From an uncultured Clostridia bacterium (GTDB taxonomy: Bacteria; Bacillota; Clostridia; Christensenellales; UBA3700), in assembly GCA_947176115.1 (NCBI GenBank), contig CAMWPK010000082.1, positions 1-6,777 of the forward strand: DNA of 6,777 nt, given 5' to 3'. Positions 5,707-6,777 of the stretch are shown here, in pieces. The position numbers and the translations under genes are program-made. How positions within the stretch are numbered: position 1 is the first letter of the stretch; each line of letters starts with the position of its first letter. Below the pieces are notes generated by a model. The model was not told the DNA's origin. It ran no database searches and was given only the letters and a program-made list of their open reading frames with translations.

Positions 5707-6496
5707 ATATTTTTTTGTGAGTTTCGGCAATTATGGTTTGCATATTTTCTTTTACGTCGTGTACTCTTACAAATAATACGTTTTGCTTTACGGCTTGCCT
5801 TGTCGTTTTTAGCGTGGGGGAAAGCCTATCGGCTACGTCACCGCCAAACATAGACTTGCGCGAAGTTCCCAGAAGCAAGGGGTAGCCAAATCTATGCAAG
5901 TTGGAATATCCGTCTACTACTTCAAAGTTTTGCTCTTTGGTTTTGCCAAAGCCTATTCCGCCGTCAAGTACGATTTTGTCTTTGTCAATACCCGCTTGAT
6001 TTGCAATATCGATACTCTTTTGCAAAAAGCCGTATATATCTTCCCAAAGAGTATCATTGGGCGATATACGGTTTTGGTTTTGCATTATGCACACTGACGC
6101 GTCGTATTTTGCAATTATTCTTGCCATTTCGCCTCTATCTTCATATTGCAATCCCCAAATATCGTTTATCATATCCGCGCCATTTTGCAAGGCTTTTTCA
6201 GCAACGTATGGATAGTACGTATCTACGGATAGGGGAATATCAAAATTGGATTTTATGAGCTTGATTGGTTGCTCTAAGCGTTGCCATTCTTCCTCTGCGC
6301 CAATCGGAATATGATTGGGACGCGTTGATTGTCCGCCTATATCTATCACTTCTGCGCCTTCGTCAATGGCTTTGCGTACGCGCGGTAATAGTTCTTCGAC
6401 AGCCGTCCTTGACTTGTCATAGAAAGAGTCGGGAGTGAGATTGATTATCGCCATAATATGCGTTCCGCTTTCAAAGGTTTTGTTACCGATTTTCAT
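5705..6496 (-). CDS. folP: Dihydropteroate synthase
   Basis: This 263-aa TIM-barrel enzyme condenses 6-hydroxymethyl-dihydropterin pyrophosphate with p-aminobenzoate; it is the sulfonamide target. Motifs in order: MAIINLTPDSFYD (residues 15-27), DIGGQSTRP (52-60), LSVDTY with Asp92, the INDIWG segment with Asn111, CIMQNQN (136-142), DGGIGFGK with Asp178 (178-185), LLGTSRKSM with Lys214, and RVHDV with Arg244 and His246. The residues corresponding to the known pterin, pABA and pyrophosphate contacts of E. coli FolP are kept. Three consensus positions differ: GGQSTRP for GGESTRP, MQN for the common MH motif, and DGG for DPG. None removes a residue I know to be essential. Length is normal. The gene starts 1 nt after the folE stop and no clear Shine-Dalgarno is visible, so translation probably depends on termination-reinitiation from folE. 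folBK follows after 10 nt. Confidence 0.95.
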   Translation of the reverse strand: MKIGNKTFESGTHIMAIINLTPDSFYDKSRTAVEELLPRVRKAIDEGAEVIDIGGQSTRPNHIPIGAEEEWQRLEQPIKLIKSNFDIPLSVDTYYPYVAEKALQNGADMINDIWGLQYEDRGEMARIIAKYDASVCIMQNQNRISPNDTLWEDIYGFLQKSIDIANQAGIDKDKIVLDGGIGFGKTKEQNFEVVDGYSNLHRFGYPLLLGTSRKSMFGGDVADRLSPTLKTTRQAVKQNVLFVRVHDVKENMQTIIAETHKKI

Positions 6497-6497
6497 A

Positions 6498-6777
6498 TCA
6501 CACCGTCATCAATCTTATTAGCGTATCCATTTGCGCGCTTTCCACTTCGCCACGCTTTGCAAAAGTAGCCGTCTTTGAACCGATTTTTCTAATACCCCTT
6601 GCAGTCATACAAGTATGTTCAGCTTCGCACAGAACTATCACGGCTTTGGCGTTGAGATTGTCCATGACGGCGTCGGCTACCTCATTTGTAAGCCTTTCTT
6701 GCAATTGCAATCTGCGCGCAAATACTTCTACTGTTCTTGCGAGTTTCGACAATCCTACGACCTTATCGGACGGAAGA
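6498..6777 (-). CDS. folE: GTP cyclohydrolase I, C-terminal part (cut by window edge)
   Basis: The last 92 residues and TGA stop of FolE are present; the 5' end lies beyond base 6777. FolE converts GTP to 7,8-dihydroneopterin triphosphate and formate, the first step of the pathway. The fragment shows the family signature KVVGLSKLARTVEVFARRLQ (fragment residues 5-24), then LQERLT, then CEAEHTCMTARGIRK (50-64). In that segment Cys56 corresponds to the E. coli zinc ligand Cys181 and His54 to the active-site His179. The closing TATFAKRG segment fits the family C-terminus. The other zinc ligands (the CxxH pair) lie upstream and cannot be checked. It is the upstream member of the folE-folP-folBK operon seen here, and its stop nearly abuts the folP ATG. 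A TTG inside this stretch (6752) is not the start, because the family signature continues upstream of it in frame. Confidence 0.95.
   Translation of the reverse strand, partial: LPSDKVVGLSKLARTVEVFARRLQLQERLTNEVADAVMDNLNAKAVIVLCEAEHTCMTARGIRKIGSKTATFAKRGEVESAQMDTLIRLMTV

Noticed and set aside
5695..5730. Longer folBK start at 5730
   Set aside because: It overlaps folP and adds 12 residues before the normal FolB N-terminus; the GAGGT site supports 5694.

Overview
The window is an ordinary-looking chromosomal segment from a low-GC, endospore-forming Firmicute, most likely an uncultured clostridial lineage. The main reason is the left edge, which carries the C-terminus of the spore-coat morphogenetic ATPase SpoIVA. 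Strong AAGGAG-type ribosome binding sites, a lipoprotein signal and A/T-rich intergenic DNA fit this. I cannot assign a genus from the sequence alone.

Left part (1-1164): the end of spoIVA (+) converges on a minus-strand gene for a 245-aa protein. Its first 90 residues are a Cys/Asn/Gly-rich module with 20 cysteines, and its second half is a cysteine-free domain resembling the C-terminal (TNF/C1q-like) domain of the exosporium protein BclA. A terminator for this gene lies between the two. The spoIVA neighbour, the composition and a possible mother-cell sigma promoter together suggest a spore-surface protein. This is the most unusual object in the window.

Middle left (1260-3023): a divergent two-gene unit encodes a small lipoprotein of unknown family and a three-pass membrane protein of the DUF3810 type with an HEFAH zinc-peptidase motif. 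The 3-nt gap and the shared extracytoplasmic location suggest they work together.

Middle right (3052-4885): a phosphate module made of a PiT-family inorganic phosphate permease and a DUF47 (PhoU-like) partner, ended by a strong bidirectional hairpin terminator. The permease has a typical first-half signature but a degenerate second-half one. It also lacks a visible Shine-Dalgarno sequence, unlike its neighbours.

Right part (4900-6777, minus strand): folate (dihydropterin) biosynthesis operon in the order folE (cut by the window edge), folP, and a folB-folK fusion. FolE makes dihydroneopterin triphosphate from GTP. FolB and FolK convert dihydroneopterin to 6-hydroxymethyl-dihydropterin pyrophosphate, and FolP condenses that with p-aminobenzoate to give dihydropteroate. 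Junctions of 1 and 10 nt imply translational coupling.

I see no RNA genes, insertion sequences, CRISPR arrays or phage genes. No gene-free stretch exceeds 300 bases; the longest is 198-426, which holds only the terminator of the Cys-rich gene. I found no convincing new multi-gene system; the Cys-rich/BclA-like protein and the lipoprotein/metallopeptidase pair are the best candidates for follow-up.
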